NCBI RefSeq assembly: GCF_007997015.1
Contig: NZ_VOSM01000001.1
Span: 832,001-896,000, forward strand
Origin: Lujinxingia vulgaris
Lineage (GTDB): Bacteria; Myxococcota_A; Bradymonadia; Bradymonadales; Bradymonadaceae
DNA length: 64,000 nt
Direction of reading: 5' to 3'
The translations under genes and the position numbers were made by a program. Below the pieces are notes generated by a model. It worked only from the letters and a program-made list of their open reading frames with translations. It searched no databases and was not told the DNA's origin. Positions 1 through 10,433 of the stretch are shown here, in pieces (position 1 is the stretch's first letter; the number at the start of each line of letters is the position of its first letter).

Positions 1-2
1 TG

Positions 3-590
3 CTGCACACCTGGCCCCTGATCGGAGAAGACCCAAGCGCGCGCTGGCTTTTGATGATGTTGGCCATTGCCTGCGTGGTCGTGCTTTACCTGAAGGTGAT
101 GCTCGATGGGCTGGTGGCGCTGCAAAAGCGCGTCGAGAGGGCCTGGTCGATGCTGGAGGTGGAGCTTTCCCGGCGGCATCACCTGATCGCAACGCTCGCA
201 AATCTTGTCCGGGGCTACGGGGCGCGGGAGGCCGAGCTGATGCGCCAGGTCGCTCGAATGCGCCGGAATGCTCAACCTGGCGATGGCGAGCAGCCCGGGC
301 GCTCGAAAGGGCACTCGGAGCGCGATGTTGGGGTTACCCGGGAGGTGGATGCCCTGGCGGAAGCCTATCCTGCGCTGCGCTCAAGCGAGCACTACGGGCG
401 CTTGATGGACGAGCTGCGCACCACCGAAGATCGGGTGGCGTGGGCGCGCGCCTTCTACAACGATTCGGTCGAGCGTTTTAATACGCGTCTGCAGCGCGTG
501 CCGGACAACCTCGTGGCGCGTCTGCTCGGCGTGCGGCGGGCACTTTATGAGCGCGAGCGTCGGCCGACGAGCCCGGAGCGCGGCGCATGA
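3..590 (+). CDS. LemA family protein (5' end outside window)
   Basis: A LemA-like membrane protein. After a hydrophobic segment (encoded from about 51) comes the LemA pattern: a helix with 'RVERAWSMLEVEL', then 'RRHHLIATLANLVRGYG', and near the C-terminus 'TEDRVAWARAFYNDSVERFN', which matches the conserved TE-R-A-R--YN--V--(Y/F)N signature of the family. LemA proteins are N-terminally anchored with a helical-bundle domain outside the membrane; their molecular role is not settled. The frame is open back to base 3. The possible starts at 51 (TTG), 54 and 57 (ATG) have no Shine-Dalgarno sequence, so the true start probably lies before the window. The stop overlaps the next ATG (ATGA), which implies translational coupling. 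Confidence 0.8.
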   Translation: MHTWPLIGEDPSARWLLMMLAIACVVVLYLKVMLDGLVALQKRVERAWSMLEVELSRRHHLIATLANLVRGYGAREAELMRQVARMRRNAQPGDGEQPGRSKGHSERDVGVTREVDALAEAYPALRSSEHYGRLMDELRTTEDRVAWARAFYNDSVERFNTRLQRVPDNLVARLLGVRRALYERERRPTSPERGA

Positions 591-1423
591 AACGTGCAGG
601 AGTCTTTGCAGTGATGATCATGGCGTTGGGAGCGATGCTGATGGGCTGGCAGAGCCGACTGATCTTCTACCCGGAGCGTCTTCCGCAGGACGTTGAGTTT
701 GATCTGCCGCTGAGCGCAGAAGAGGTGCAGATAAACACCGAAGATGGGGAAAACCTCAGCGGCGTGCTCCACCGCGCGCAGGCCAGCCGAGGGGTGATCC
801 TCTACCTTCACGGCAACGCCGGAAGTCTGCGCACCTGGAAAGATGTCACCTCCGACCTGGTCCCCCTCGGCTACGACACGCTGGTCATCGACTACCGCGG
901 CTACGGCAAGAGCACCGGTCGCATCACCGAGGCGGGGCTCTACGAAGACGGTCGCGCCGCCTACCGCTGGCTGATCGAGCGGGGGTACCGCGCCGACGAT
1001 GTTGTGATTTACGGCCGCAGCATCGGAAGCGGCATCGCCTCAAAGTTGGCGAGTGAGGTTGAGGCAAGCGCGCTCATCCTGGAGTCACCCTTCAGCAGCC
1101 TGGTGACCCTGGGCCGCGAGCTGATGCCCTGGGCACTCCCTCGACTGACCCTGCGTTTTCGCTTCCCCAATGAGGATCATCTGGCAGCAACCTCTTTGCC
1201 GGTGCTCTTACTTCACGGCAGCAACGACGAGCTCATCGGCGCGCATCATAGCGAGCGCCTGGCCGACGTCCTCGGCGCACGCAGTGAGCTGCACCTCATC
1301 GAAGGGGGCGCTCATAACGACCTGGCCGCGTTCGCTCCCTACCATGAAGTGCTCGCTGCGTTTCTCACGCAACATGGAGGGAGCGGCGCGGCCTTCGTAC
1401 CCACCCTAAGCCCTGCTCCTTAA
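587..1423 (+). CDS. Membrane-anchored alpha/beta hydrolase (BEM46/ABHD13-like)
   Basis: A 278-residue serine hydrolase of the alpha/beta fold. The N-terminus (about residues 5-21) is a hydrophobic anchor or signal. Next come the oxyanion motif 'LHGNAG' (74-79), 'DYRGYGKS' (102-109) and the nucleophile elbow 'GRSIGSG' with Ser145. Probable acid and base are Asp214 in 'HGSNDELIG' and His243 in 'GGAHND'. This arrangement is typical of the BEM46/ABHD13 group (COG1073), whose natural substrates are mostly unknown. The ATG overlaps the stop of the LemA-like gene, so the two are probably co-translated. It converges on the outer-membrane protein gene, with only 7 bp between the stops. Confidence 0.85.
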   Translation: MKRAGVFAVMIMALGAMLMGWQSRLIFYPERLPQDVEFDLPLSAEEVQINTEDGENLSGVLHRAQASRGVILYLHGNAGSLRTWKDVTSDLVPLGYDTLVIDYRGYGKSTGRITEAGLYEDGRAAYRWLIERGYRADDVVIYGRSIGSGIASKLASEVEASALILESPFSSLVTLGRELMPWALPRLTLRFRFPNEDHLAATSLPVLLLHGSNDELIGAHHSERLADVLGARSELHLIEGGAHNDLAAFAPYHEVLAAFLTQHGGSGAAFVPTLSPAP

Positions 1424-1430
1424 GCGACGC

Positions 1431-2948
1431 TCATGGACGCCACTCGATCTGAAAACCGATCATCGGGCCGCCCTGGCTGACCTCCACATAGCAGCGTTGA
1501 TCGCCGGTGGGGGCGGGCTCACCGGAGGGCAACTCGGGCCCGCTTCCGCAGTCCACCTCGCGGGTGCCCCGAAGTTGTGCGAGTCCGACGGTGGGCACGA
1601 AGAAGAGCGAGCCGTGGTCGCCATTGCCGCGCGCCAGCACCTTCAGACCGACCTCGCCAAAGGCGTGGCCGGCAAAGCCCGCGCCCCCGCGCGCGACGAT
1701 CCACGACGACTTGCCGATCGAGCCCGCCGGCACCTGCGCACCGCCGGCGGTACCCCCGTAGCGAAACGCGCCGTCGTAGAGAAAGAAGTTGTTGACCAGT
1801 TGAACATGAATGCCGTCGAGCGCCCCCAGGCGAACCTTTTGGGAGATGGCAAACCCCAGCTCCGCCCCGAACCCGCCCGTGTCACTGCCGCCGCTCTGGT
1901 AAGCGGTGGAGTTGATGGTGGTCGTGCCAAAACCAATGCCAACCTGAAAGGGCGTCGTGTCGTACGAGATGATCGCCGTGCCGATCACCGCCAGCAGGTT
2001 CGCCGCGCGCGAGAAGCCCACCGCCAGCGGGTCGATGAGCAGCTCGGCTGTCCACGGCCCCTCAAACTGATAGGCGGCAGACGCCTCGCTCAATGAGCCC
2101 GCGCCCACCGTACCCAGCGCCAGAAAGGGGCGCAGCGTAAAGCTCAGCCTCGCAAGCCCGGGGAGGCGAGGGGGTGTGAGCCGGCTGGTGGTCGACTCCT
2201 GTGGGGTCGGTCGGGCCAGCGCTCCGGTGGGCACCCGCTCATTGATACCGAGGTTGAGCTCGGCGCGGTTCTCACTGAGCGACTGGATTGGCGCAATCGC
2301 CAGCGTACGCACGCGCTCGGTGCTCTCAGATGTGTCGCCCAGCCGCACGCTCTTGACCTCATAAAGCTCAAGGTGTTGCCCGGGCTGAAGCCCCTGCGCG
2401 CTGCCCATATCGACGATGACGCTGCCGTGGTGGCTCTCCACAACTGTGGCGACCACCTCGCTCGTCGGGGTGGATGGCGAGGGTGCGGAGGGGCGCGGCG
2501 CAGCCGGGCCTTCTGGCGAGGTCGTGGGGCCGGAGGGAAGGGGCAAGCCCGAGAGCAACGTCGCTTCCTGGCGCCGTGTGATCACCCAGACATCATCCTC
2601 AGCGGGCAATAGCGCCTCAATGGGACCTGCCGCCCGGCGTACCTCCATCGAACCCTCACGCACCACGAGCACGCGTTGGTCGGCACACGCCAGCACCGGG
2701 CCTTGTTCCAGCATCAGGCTGGCGACGAGCTCGCAGTCTTCGGCCCGGGCGCGTGAGGCAATCACGTCTTCGGCATTCGCATCCTCGGCAACATCATCAC
2801 CCGGGGGAGACGTTTGCTGCGGGAGCGCGTCGTCGTCCGAAGCCGGGGCCTCTTGAGCGGAGGCCTGGGGCAACGCGAGCAGGGCCGCAAAAAGCGCGGC
2901 GGTCAAACGAAGAGGTGCGGCGTGGCAAAGGGCGGGGCGCACAAACAT
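1431..2948 (-). CDS. Outer-membrane beta-barrel-like protein with FlgT_C-like N-terminal domain
   Basis: A 505-residue exported protein of unknown function. The ATG at 2948 follows GGAG and opens a signal peptide ending in 'ASAQ'; the frame is open further upstream but that part looks non-coding. A Ser/Pro/Thr-rich linker is followed by a small domain with 'GSVIVDMGSAQGLQPGQ', which resembles the SH3-like FlgT C-terminal fold (G-V-D-G---GL--G). The C-terminal ~270 residues alternate polar and aromatic/hydrophobic positions, as in an outer-membrane barrel. Two Cys near the C-terminus may form a disulfide. The family assignment is from pattern only. Confidence 0.7.
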   Translation of the reverse strand: MFVRPALCHAAPLRLTAALFAALLALPQASAQEAPASDDDALPQQTSPPGDDVAEDANAEDVIASRARAEDCELVASLMLEQGPVLACADQRVLVVREGSMEVRRAAGPIEALLPAEDDVWVITRRQEATLLSGLPLPSGPTTSPEGPAAPRPSAPSPSTPTSEVVATVVESHHGSVIVDMGSAQGLQPGQHLELYEVKSVRLGDTSESTERVRTLAIAPIQSLSENRAELNLGINERVPTGALARPTPQESTTSRLTPPRLPGLARLSFTLRPFLALGTVGAGSLSEASAAYQFEGPWTAELLIDPLAVGFSRAANLLAVIGTAIISYDTTPFQVGIGFGTTTINSTAYQSGGSDTGGFGAELGFAISQKVRLGALDGIHVQLVNNFFLYDGAFRYGGTAGGAQVPAGSIGKSSWIVARGGAGFAGHAFGEVGLKVLARGNGDHGSLFFVPTVGLAQLRGTREVDCGSGPELPSGEPAPTGDQRCYVEVSQGGPMIGFQIEWRP

Positions 2949-3078
2949 AAGCAAGCTCCATCGGCAAGAAGACGGGCATCCAGCGAAACGGGTCGCGATG
3001 ACGCGATGGTAATGACCGAATCTTTGAAAACAAAGGGCTCGCCCCTCTGCGTCACACACACCCGGCGACCCGACGTGC

Positions 3079-3117
3079 AAAAGCCCCGGCGCGCCATCAT
3101 GGCTCGCCGGGGCTTTT
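3079..3117 (-). terminator. Rho-independent terminator of the malic enzyme gene
   Basis: A 13-bp inverted repeat (AAAAGCCCCGGCG and its complement) around a 13-base loop, with A/T tracts on both sides. On the minus strand it lies just past the maeB stop and ends in a T-run. Confidence 0.85.
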
Positions 3118-3146
3118 ACTCTCACACACATGTAAGCACGTCAGTC

Positions 3147-5435
<2,289 letters not shown>

Positions 5436-5472
5436 GGCTGAGGTACTCCGGGAGGGGGGATGGCAAGGCGGG

Positions 5473-6150
5473 TCAGGTGTCGGCCAGAAGCTCTTCGAGA
5501 TCGGCCAGCGCCTGGGTGACGTCGAAGCGGGAGAGGCCGCGGCGCCGCAGCTCGGTGTCGTCGAGCGTCCGCAGACGTTGATAATAGCTTCGAGCGCGTT
5601 GGCCAAGGCGAGCGCGCTCCGTGGGGGAGTCGGCCAGAAGATGGAGGGCGTGAAAGAGGGTGTCTTCGGCCCGATCGTCGATGCGGTGCTCCGCATAGAA
5701 GTCGAAGAGCTCGGCGTAGGCGCCGGCCACCTCCCGGGGCGTCAACGCCAGGGCGGCGACCGGATGAACGAGCAGCCGGTGCAGATGGTGGGCCGCGTAG
5801 CGATCTTCGTCGGTGAGGCGCTCACGCAGGGTCTGCCGCAGCGCGCAGAACGCCAGCCCCGCGCTATGCGCCGCGGCCCCCTCCTGACCCAGATCGTGGA
5901 GCATGGCGGCGCGCAACGTAAAAAGCCGCCCCAGTGAGGCCAGAAGGGGCGCATCCAGCGCCCGAAGATCCTCATACGCCAGGGTATGCAAGAGCTCCTG
6001 GCGCGTGTGCAGATGCTCGGCCAGCGTCTGGTCGAGCGCCGCCAGCGCCATCGCATCGTCGGTGGTCTCACTGCGAGCCCCGGCGACGCGTTTGTAGGTT
6101 CTGGAGAGGGCCTCCAGCGCGCGCATCAGATGTTCATTTTTTACGATCAT
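5473..6150 (-). CDS. Hypothetical helical protein
   Basis: 225 residues, not recognised. It is rich in Leu, Ala, Arg and Glu with a heptad-like spacing, and is predicted to be all-alpha. There is no signal peptide or membrane segment. It is the gene upstream of maeB on the same strand, 37 bp away, so it may be co-transcribed. The ATG at 6150 has no clear Shine-Dalgarno sequence; a second ATG eight codons in (MRALEAL) is an alternative start. Confidence 0.6.
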   Translation of the reverse strand: MIVKNEHLMRALEALSRTYKRVAGARSETTDDAMALAALDQTLAEHLHTRQELLHTLAYEDLRALDAPLLASLGRLFTLRAAMLHDLGQEGAAAHSAGLAFCALRQTLRERLTDEDRYAAHHLHRLLVHPVAALALTPREVAGAYAELFDFYAEHRIDDRAEDTLFHALHLLADSPTERARLGQRARSYYQRLRTLDDTELRRRGLSRFDVTQALADLEELLADT

Positions 6151-6204
6151 AAGTGAGGATCAAAACGCAGAGGGCGGATGCGACGCCGGAGGTCAGCGTG
6201 AGGC

Positions 6205-6414
6205 TTAGCTCTCGCGCGGGTCGTAGCCCAGAAGTTGGTCGGCGACCTCGCCAGCGCTCAGCTCATCGTCCTCGATGATGGTGAGCGCTTCGGCGTCGCT
6301 CATGGAGAGCTCCAGGCTGTTCACCAGGCGTTGAACTTCTCCCGGCTCCAGCTCCCCGCGGTCGAGCTCGTCGAGCATGATGATGAGTTGTTCACGGCTG
6401 AGGCGTCGTTTCAT
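6205..6414 (-). CDS. Small acidic hypothetical protein
   Basis: 69 residues, not recognised. The ATG at 6414 is chosen because AAAGGAG lies 7 bases upstream. The protein is acidic and Leu-rich with short helices ('LIIMLDELDRGELEPGEV', 'AEALTIIEDDELSAGEVADQ'), the kind of small helical domain often seen in protein-interaction roles, but no family is evident. It lies 54 bp upstream of the 225-residue hypothetical on the same strand. Confidence 0.65.
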   Translation of the reverse strand: MKRRLSREQLIIMLDELDRGELEPGEVQRLVNSLELSMSDAEALTIIEDDELSAGEVADQLLGYDPRES

Positions 6415-6489
6415 GGTGCGCTCCTTTGCATGAGGTTTGTAGGAGACTGCAATCACAGAGTGATAAGCACCACGATGCCCGCCGACAGC

Positions 6490-6810
6490 TCAGGGCGTTG
6501 CGGCAGGCTGCGGCAACGCCGCGCGCATGCAGGTCATGTAGACCTCGCGATCGTGATCGACGGCGAAATCACCGGCCTCGTTCATCACCATCGCCTCATT
6601 GAAGCAAGGGCGGTGGTGGCTTCCGATGGCGTCGGCGCACACGCTCTCATCGTGTTGCCCCACACAACGGCGCTCAAAGTAGTGGGCGAACTCGTGGGCG
6701 ACCTCCGGATCGTAGGGAGGGCTCTCCACGAAGTTGACGTAGGACCAGGCGGCGACACCACCGACGATGATCAGGGCGATTGCGACAACGATGAGCTTGG
6801 AGCTTTGCAC
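6490..6810 (-). CDS. Small single-pass membrane protein, Cys-rich exported domain
   Basis: About 106 residues from a GTG at 6810 that follows GAGGG at good spacing; the frame is also open to an ATG at 6894, which lacks a ribosome site. A transmembrane helix (about residues 4-22, 'KLIVVAIALIIVGGVAAW') is followed by a soluble part with four Cys ('RRCVGQ', 'SVCADA', 'RPCFNE', 'MTCMRA') that could form two disulfides outside the cytoplasm. It is not recognised as a known family. Confidence 0.55.
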   Translation of the reverse strand: MQSSKLIVVAIALIIVGGVAAWSYVNFVESPPYDPEVAHEFAHYFERRCVGQHDESVCADAIGSHHRPCFNEAMVMNEAGDFAVDHDREVYMTCMRAALPQPAATP

Positions 6811-7329
6811 GGCACCCTCGGGACACCAGGGGGAGGCGACGATGGCCTCGGGGAAAGGAACTCGACATGTAGGCAATTTTACGGGTATGAACAACCAACA
6901 TATCCGACGGCCCGATGGGCCTGACCTGGCGGTAAGATCGCACGACGCGCTGCGTCAACAGAAGACGTTGAAAGTTCGCGTTGGAGGTGTCATACTCCAT
7001 CACGTTCATGGCAATTTGCTTACGCGAGTTCTTACCGAGCTTTCGGAGCCCCGGCGTGACGTCGAGGTCTGACAGCAGGGGGAGGGTTTCAAGGGGGCTG
7101 TTGGTATGAACACCAGAGCGATTTTTGTTTTGAGGTGAGGGCATGTAAGGCGCTCGCCGGTCGCTCGAGATCCACGTCGTCGACGCGTAGTACCCCCACC
7201 GGGGGCGTCGTTCGGATTTTCCCGCCACGGCATGGTGCGTGGTGGGTTAGTTAGGACCGGGGAGGTCCCGGGTTGTCTTTGTCAGGCGACGGTCAAAGGC
7301 AGCGCAGATCATGTTTCAGGAGTAAGGCA
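6811..7329. other. Intergenic region upstream of the cold-shock gene
   Basis: About 520 bases between the small membrane protein (leftward) and the cold-shock gene (rightward). Open frames here have no ribosome site or credible composition. The last ~140 bases hold three successive small hairpins: 7193-7205 (CCCCC/GGGGG), 7225-7242 (CCACG/CGTGG) and 7254-7268 (GGACC/GGTCC). This would fit a structured 5' leader of the cold-shock mRNA. I cannot place a promoter with confidence. Confidence 0.5.
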
Positions 7330-7536
7330 ATGAAGATTCAAGGTACGGTCAAGTGGTTCAATGCGGACAAGGGCTACGGTTTCCTCACCCAGCCTGATGG
7401 CGAAGATGTTTTCTGCCACTTCAGCGCGATTCAGTCCTCGGGCTTCAAGACCCTTCGCGAAGATCAGCGCGTTGAGTTTGAAGTTGAGCAGGGCCCCAAG
7501 GGTCTCCAGGCGGTCAACGTTGTGCCGCTTGACTAA
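7330..7536 (+). CDS. Cold-shock domain protein (CspA family), copy 1
   Basis: A 68-residue single cold-shock domain, the usual length for CspA-type RNA chaperones that melt secondary structure in mRNA. RNP1 'KGYGFL' and RNP2-like 'VFCHFSAI' are both visible; the usual Val of RNP2 (V/I-F-V-H-F) is replaced by Cys. The ATG at 7330 follows CAGGAG. The C-terminal two thirds is nearly identical in protein sequence to the second copy at 8463-8675. A terminator hairpin follows 20 bp after the stop. Confidence 0.95.
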   Translation: MKIQGTVKWFNADKGYGFLTQPDGEDVFCHFSAIQSSGFKTLREDQRVEFEVEQGPKGLQAVNVVPLD

Positions 7537-7556
7537 GGTCTCCACGACTTAGAACC

Positions 7557-7590
7557 AAACCCCGGCGTCGCGAGATGTCGGGGTTTTTTT
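7557..7590 (+). terminator. Terminator of cold-shock gene copy 1
   Basis: An AAACCCCG.C stem pairs with G.CGGGGTTT and is followed by a seven-T run. It lies directly after the stop codon and partly overlaps the leader of the next gene. Confidence 0.8.
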
Positions 7591-7610
7591 ATTTTCTCCA
7601 GGAGGTGGCG

Positions 7611-8315
7611 ATGGACGCGCGCGCGGTGGTCGGGATGTTCAAAAGGTTCACCATGCTCGGGGTGGTCGGGGGCGTCGGAGCAGCCAGCATGCTCGGGGGA
7701 TCGATGGGATGTGCCGCGGGAGGGGGAGCCGAGCCTACCCTGCGTTATGTGGAAGTGGAGGGAGGCCTGGGCGGGGCGGTCGCCGATGGGGATTGGGAGT
7801 GGGCAGAGAGCTCCCGGCACGTGCGCTGCGGCGCAGACGATATCCGCGTCGATGATCTCGGGGTGGAGGTGGTGGAGGGCGGGGAGGTCTCAAGCTGGTC
7901 GTCGGTCGTCGCCGATCGCGGCGATCGCTGTGGCGACGACTATGAGACGGCGCTCTTTCGCCTGGCCAACTGCGAGCGACGCCAACGGGGGATCAGCGAG
8001 CTCACCTGCGATATGCGCCTGGTGGTCCTGGGCCGGCAGCACAGCGCCGACATGCGCGATCGCGACTACTTCTCCCACATCAGCCCCCGGGGCCAGAGCC
8101 CCTTTGACCGCATGGACGCCGTGGGGCTGAGCTACCGCGCGGCGGCTGAGAATATCGGGCTGGCGCCCACCGTGGCACACGCGCACCGGGGGTGGATGGA
8201 TTCGCAGGGGCATCGCGAGAACGTGCTGCGCGAGGAGGTGACCCATTATGGCGTGGGAGTTGTGGCCAGCGGGAAGGGGTATTTTAAAACGGCGCTTTTT
8301 ATCGCGTTGCCCTGA
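7611..8315 (+). CDS. CAP/SCP-domain (YkwD-like) secreted protein, probable lipoprotein
   Basis: 234 residues from an ATG with a perfect AGGAGGTGG ribosome site. A hydrophobic signal ends near 'GGSMGCAA', an imperfect lipobox. The C-terminal ~130 residues are a CAP domain: 'LANCERRQRG', 'HSADMRDRDYFSHISP', 'AENIG' and 'WMDSQGHRENVL', the typical ordering with the conserved His, Glu and His cavity residues. Bacterial CAP proteins are extracytoplasmic and their ligands are largely unknown. Four Cys in the mature part may form disulfides. It sits between the two cold-shock genes; no functional link is evident. Confidence 0.85.
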   Translation: MDARAVVGMFKRFTMLGVVGGVGAASMLGGSMGCAAGGGAEPTLRYVEVEGGLGGAVADGDWEWAESSRHVRCGADDIRVDDLGVEVVEGGEVSSWSSVVADRGDRCGDDYETALFRLANCERRQRGISELTCDMRLVVLGRQHSADMRDRDYFSHISPRGQSPFDRMDAVGLSYRAAAENIGLAPTVAHAHRGWMDSQGHRENVLREEVTHYGVGVVASGKGYFKTALFIALP

Positions 8316-8403
8316 AGACCAGCAGGGGGGGACTGGCGTGGGATCGAAAATATGCTGCGTGTAATTTACATAATAATAATTATCGACGTGTGGTCGATAC
8401 ACC

Positions 8404-8436
8404 AAAAAAAAACCGCGGGGCCGAAGCTCCGCGGTT
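8404..8436 (-). terminator. Terminator of cold-shock gene copy 2
   Basis: On the minus strand AACCGCGGAGC pairs with GC.CCGCGGTT around TTCG and is followed by an uninterrupted T-run. It lies 26 bases past the stop. Confidence 0.85.
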
Positions 8437-8462
8437 GATAGACCGATACTTTCTAAGCCGGA

Positions 8463-8675
8463 TCAGTCAAGGGGGATGACGTTCACAGCCTGCAGGCCTT
8501 TGGGGCCTTGCTCGACTTCGAACTCCACCTGCTGGTCTTCACGCAGGGTCTTGAATCCCGAGCTCTGGATGGCGCTGAAGTGACAGAACACATCTTCACC
8601 ATTGGGCTGGCTGATGAAGCCAAAGCCTTTTTGTTCGCTGAACCACTTCACTGAACCGACGAGACGTTGTGCCAT
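8463..8675 (-). CDS. Cold-shock domain protein (CspA family), copy 2
   Basis: 70 residues from the ATG at 8675, preceded by AGGAG; the open frame extends upstream without a credible start. RNP1 'KGFGFI' and the same Cys-containing 'VFCHFSAI' are present. From 'GEDVFCHF' to the C-terminus it differs from copy 1 at only two residues, while third codon positions differ widely, so this is an old duplication held by selection on the protein. The upstream leader (8676 to about 8770) contains a GGTGGC/GCCACC pair and a near-palindrome at 8749-8768, suggesting a structured 5' UTR. Confidence 0.95.
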   Translation of the reverse strand: MAQRLVGSVKWFSEQKGFGFISQPNGEDVFCHFSAIQSSGFKTLREDQQVEFEVEQGPKGLQAVNVIPLD

Positions 8676-8947
8676 GTTGCTTTCTCCTGTGGTGGTGGCC
8701 TCAAAGTTTGGGAGGTCGCCACCTGTCGCGCTACCCCTGGCAACGCGTGCCCATCTAAAGATGTGGGCTGTGGGTATGAATCGAGCGACGATGAGCCGTG
8801 GACACCGCAATAAAAGCGATGACACATCCCTCCAGGGGAGGGGCGAAGCTACGAACAAGAGTAACTCCGAGGAGACACCACCGTCTGGGCCTTCCTACGT
8901 GAAGCCGGAGGGAAAGGCAAGGACGAACCTCAGAAGAGGTCAGGGTG

Positions 8948-10264
8948 TCAGGGGCGACGCACCGTCAGGTTGTCAATGAAGCGCAGGTAGTCCGGACACA
9001 TCTCCTGCTCTTCGTCGTCAAAGCTAGACTCCGGACCGCTGCAGTCAATGCGACTTCTCGGGGAATTGCAGAGCGCGGGCAGATCCAGGGGGCGAGTCAG
9101 GCGCTGGCTGGCGCGGTTGTTTGTGGTGTCGAGTTCGGTGAGTTTTCCTCGTGGATCGACGCTGGCCTCGACAATGACAGCGGTGGGAAGCGCCTCCATC
9201 GCCTCGGCATCGCCGACGATGATGACCTGACCTTCGAGCAGGGCGTGGTAGACGTCTTTCCAGCCCGGGGAGAGCCCCTGCTCCACGCTGTCGCAGGTGG
9301 GGGGCTCGGGGTAGCGCTGATGGCCCTCATAATGCTCACGGATCTCGGCGTCGAAGGGCTCCAGATCCATGATGCAGAACGAGAGCTTGGTGCCGCTGGC
9401 CAGTTTGCAGCTCTCCGGCCGCTCGCCAGGGGTGTCGCACTCGGCGGTGGGCTCGATCAGGTTGAGCTCCAGCCAGTCTTTAAAATGGATGTGGTTATGA
9501 CCCGGATGAAGCTCAAAGGTGTCCTGTCCCAGGTCGACCTCGTCCTGGCCTCCCTGGTTGCGATCGATCTTCTGAACCACCTGCGCAAGCTCCGGGTCAT
9601 CCTCCACGCCAAAGCCTCGCCCCTCCAGATGCAGGGGGCCGGTGCCCACGTTGGCGGTGCTCGAGCCCACGCGCAGCCCGAAAATCGGAGGGCCTGAGGG
9701 CATCAGGGCGCATTGCCAGAGGTTGTCTTCAAACTCCCGCACATCGACGATGATGTCCGGCAAGAGCTGGTAGTCGCCTTCACGCGGCCAGAGCGCGAAG
9801 TCCTCTCTTCTGCAGGGCCCCTCGGCGCTCTCGATGCCTGCCGAGGAGCAGAGGTCGAAGGCGCAGGTCTCGTTAAAGCCGTCGTGGAAGCGGTAGAAGA
9901 TCCCGGGGCGGTAGTCGGGATGATCGACGCGAACGCGGTACCACTGGCCCGGGATCAGCGTGGACTCCGGGTCGACCAGGCAGGGGCCAGCGCCGCCCAG
10001 GCCGAAGTTCGAGCCGTTAAAACGCGCGGCGGCGCTGCGCGTGAAGTGGTCCGGCTGCTCACGGCGAAGATCGCGGGGCCACTCCCAGCTGTAACCGGTC
10101 GACTCGGGCGGCGGCCAGCCGTAGAGCCGAACTTCCGCGTCGGCCACCGGCGCGGCGGTGATGGCGTCTTCGACGCTGCCGGAGGTGCACGCACTGAAAT
10201 GCGTGGTGAACAGCGCCAGCGTGAGCGCTGCGCAGAAGAGCCTGGCTCGGATCGACGCGTTCAT
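8948..10264 (-). CDS. Lysyl-oxidase-like lipoprotein
   Basis: 438 residues from the ATG at 10264 (AGGGGGCG upstream). The lipobox 'FSAC' puts the lipidated Cys at 26. Residues ~30-175 resemble a small beta-sandwich accessory domain ('APVADAEVRLYGW', 'RVRVDHPDYRPG'). From ~185 the protein follows lysyl oxidase: the copper motif H-N-H-I-H (256-260), 'GTKLSFCIMD' with Lys293, and 'GLSPGWKDVY' with Tyr339, aligning by eye with the Lys and Tyr that form the lysine tyrosylquinone cofactor in animal enzymes, then 'TELDTTNN'. Known lysyl oxidases deaminate peptidyl lysine to allysine. The bacterial substrate is unknown; surface location is inferred from the lipobox. Confidence 0.8.
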   Translation of the reverse strand: MNASIRARLFCAALTLALFTTHFSACTSGSVEDAITAAPVADAEVRLYGWPPPESTGYSWEWPRDLRREQPDHFTRSAAARFNGSNFGLGGAGPCLVDPESTLIPGQWYRVRVDHPDYRPGIFYRFHDGFNETCAFDLCSSAGIESAEGPCRREDFALWPREGDYQLLPDIIVDVREFEDNLWQCALMPSGPPIFGLRVGSSTANVGTGPLHLEGRGFGVEDDPELAQVVQKIDRNQGGQDEVDLGQDTFELHPGHNHIHFKDWLELNLIEPTAECDTPGERPESCKLASGTKLSFCIMDLEPFDAEIREHYEGHQRYPEPPTCDSVEQGLSPGWKDVYHALLEGQVIIVGDAEAMEALPTAVIVEASVDPRGKLTELDTTNNRASQRLTRPLDLPALCNSPRSRIDCSGPESSFDDEEQEMCPDYLRFIDNLTVRRP

Positions 10265-10433
10265 ATTCGCCCCCTGGGTGTGCAGGAGGGGGATGCCGAA
10301 GGCTTCGGCCCTCCCTCCTGATTTCTTGGATCGCGTTGAGGTAGAGCGTAAACATAAAGTCGCCCGGGGCCAGGGCCTGGTCCTGAAATCCCGGCGTGCC
10401 TTCCATTTTGAGACGTCTCCCGGAGTCCGTGAC

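Noticed and set aside
6674..7228. A minus-strand open frame upstream of the small membrane protein
   Set aside because: No ribosome site, biased Arg-rich composition at one end, and overlap with the better-supported small gene.
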